Below, piece by piece: positions 6,800-7,609 of a DNA stretch of 7,609 nucleotides (positions within the stretch are counted from its first letter, which is position 1; each line of letters opens with the position of its first letter). The notes under the pieces were generated by a model. The model saw only the letters and a program-made list of their open reading frames with translations, did not search any database and was not told the DNA's origin. The DNA is from DASZTU01 sp035493835 (GTDB taxonomy: Bacteria > Pseudomonadota > Alphaproteobacteria > Rhizobiales > Devosiaceae). The stretch covers positions 1-7,609 of the forward strand of contig DATJHO010000034.1 of the NCBI GenBank assembly GCA_035493835.1. The letters are read 5' to 3'. Both the position numbers and the translations under genes were made by a program.

Positions 6800-6816
6800 G
6801 CTGACGAGTAGCTGAC
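6787..6816 (-). promoter_or_regulatory. tts box, TtsI-dependent promoter
   Basis: Minus-strand sequence GTCAGCTACTCGTCAGCC, followed ten bases later by TA, matches the published consensus GTCAGCTTNTCGNAAGCT with a downstream TA. The core GTCAGCT, TCG and AGC are all present at the right spacing; only a few positions differ. TtsI is the response regulator that activates rhizobial type III secretion genes after NodD and flavonoid induction. The 3' end of the box is 40 bases from the effector ATG, so the leader is short. The box sits between IS6 debris and the effector gene. Confidence 0.8.
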
Positions 6817-6916
6817 GTAGGGCGCTTCTCCCCGATTCACAGGAAAACCCGGATCACCGTGGGGTGCAATTCCATCGCGCCTGGCGTGCTGCTGGAGGCA
6901 GCGGGGCATCGTCAAC

Positions 6917-7279
6917 TTAATCGACCGCGAGCCGAAGGAGGCGCTTCTCAAAGGTTCGAGATTCGGCGATAGCGCTTGTCGCGGAGATCTCGCGCCAAGT
7001 CGCAAAGGCTCGCCCGCGCGAAGCACGACGGAAGTCGGCAGTGACGGCTCCAGAATAGGGGATGTGGAAAAGGTTCGCGACCTGATCGTGAACTGACAGA
7101 AACCGTTGAGCCTGACGGGACGATTTGAAACGCTCCATGATCCGCTCGCGCCGCCGCGTCGGCTGATGAGAATTCTCGGCCCAATTGTTGAGAGCTTTGT
7201 GCTGGCGATGTTCGACGTGAAAGCCCATCTTCGCCCTCGCAGCGCCGTACGAACGGAGCTTGTCCGTGATTGTCCGTCG
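6917..7279 (-). mobile_element. IS6-family transposase, C-terminal half
   Basis: The minus strand reads TDKLRSYGAARAKMGFHVEH, then RQHKALNNWAENSHQPTRRR, then FLSVHDQVANLFHIP, ending at TAA 6917-6919. This is the typical C-terminal half of IS6-family DDE transposases: the Glu of AENSH is the last catalytic acidic residue, followed by the conserved RRRER. About 121 codons remain of a usual ~235. The frame is closed by TGA at 7280-7282, where recombinase sequence on the other strand begins, so the N-terminal half with both catalytic Asp residues is missing. No convincing terminal inverted repeat was found to the left. It is inactive as it stands. Confidence 0.88.
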
Positions 7280-7282
7280 TCA

Positions 7283-7609
7283 GATGGTCGTTCAGCCGCC
7301 GGCGGCATACAACGCGCCGGATTCGAGCGAATGGTGGCGGAGGTTTGCCTCGGCAGGGTTGGTGCGGTTTGCGCCCGCGAGGTCTCGCGCTTCGCCCGCA
7401 ACAGCCGGGATTGGCAGCAACTCATCGAGATGTGCCGCGTGGTCGATACCGTTCTGGTCGATCAAGAGACCATCTATGCGCCAAGGCACGGCAACGACCG
7501 CCTGCTGCTCGGGCTCAAGGGCAGCCTCAACGAGTACGAGCTGGATCTGTTGCGCCAGCGCTCGCTCTCGGCCCGCTACGAGAAGGCGCGCCGGGGCGAG
7601 TTGGTTGTG
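7283..7609 (+). CDS. Serine site-specific recombinase (resolvase-type), partial
   Basis: The plus strand is open to the window edge and reads DGRSAAGGIQRAGFERMV, then VGAVCAREVSRFARNSRDW, then GNDRLLLGLKGSLNEYELD and LLRQRSLSARYEKARRGEL. This matches the second half of the resolvase catalytic domain of large serine recombinases: SRFARNSRDW corresponds to the conserved Arg-containing helix, and NEYELDLLRQRS to the long dimer helix. The N-terminus with the nucleophilic Ser is missing, because the sequence joins the IS6 fragment at about 7280. The gene runs off the right edge, so its DNA-binding half cannot be judged. The same frame stays open back to an ATG at 7208 inside antisense IS6 sequence, which I regard as accidental. 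It is probably a 5'-truncated remnant. Confidence 0.85.

Noticed and set aside
6841..6880. Possible IS6 terminal inverted repeat near GGGTGCAATTCC
   Set aside because: It does not match the usual GG(G/C)-TTTGTTGCA-type ends well enough, and no partner end is in the window.
6721..7425. 234-codon minus-strand open frame spanning IS6, leader and effector start
   Set aside because: It runs across unrelated elements out of phase with the IS6 transposase and the effector; it is a chance frame in GC-rich DNA.
1..7609. CRISPR arrays, tRNA or rRNA genes
   Set aside because: No regularly spaced identical repeats, and no cloverleaf or rRNA-like sequence was seen on either strand.

Overview
The window looks like part of a rhizobial symbiosis island, most likely from Bradyrhizobium. 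Two large genes on the minus strand encode probable type III secreted effectors. They lie between broken transposase, recombinase and secretion-gene fragments, which is typical of accessory DNA in soybean-type bradyrhizobia. The genus is inferred from recognised protein families and the GC-rich codon use; no housekeeping gene confirms it.

Layout from left to right. (1) 1-526, minus: a frameshifted, start-less and edge-truncated remnant of an HlyD-type membrane-fusion protein. (2) 527-600, minus: the first codons of an IS110-family transposase with its ribosome binding site, joined directly to the HlyD remnant. (3) 600-759: a gene-free spacer with an 18-bp perfect palindrome and an open frame that continues past the nopD stop. 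(4) 760-4221, minus: a 1153-residue NopD/XopD-like effector. It has four copies of a ~95-residue helical module, DLNxP (EAR-like) motifs within a degenerate repeat array, and a C-terminal C48 (Ulp1-like) SUMO protease domain with an intact His-Asp-Gln-Cys set. (5) 4222-4493: a spacer holding a start-less plus-strand open frame that may be a gene remnant. (6) 4494-6746, minus: a 750-residue probable effector, tentatively XopP/RipH(HLK)-like. (7) 6747-6916: its leader, with a strong ribosome binding site, a good match to the TtsI-binding tts box, and a perfect 10-bp inverted repeat overlapping the box. (8) 6917-7279, minus: the C-terminal half of an IS6-family transposase. (9) 7283-7609, plus: an internal piece of a serine site-specific recombinase running off the window.

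How the genes work together (inference). Legume flavonoids acting through NodD induce TtsI, which would bind the tts box at 6787-6816 and drive the 750-residue effector. Transcription may continue through the 272-bp gap into nopD, which has no convincing tts box of its own. Both proteins would be injected into legume cells. The NopD-like protein would process or remove SUMO from plant proteins in the nucleus. The role of the other effector is unknown. The flanking mobile-element debris suggests the effector pair sits in a region assembled by repeated insertion and deletion.
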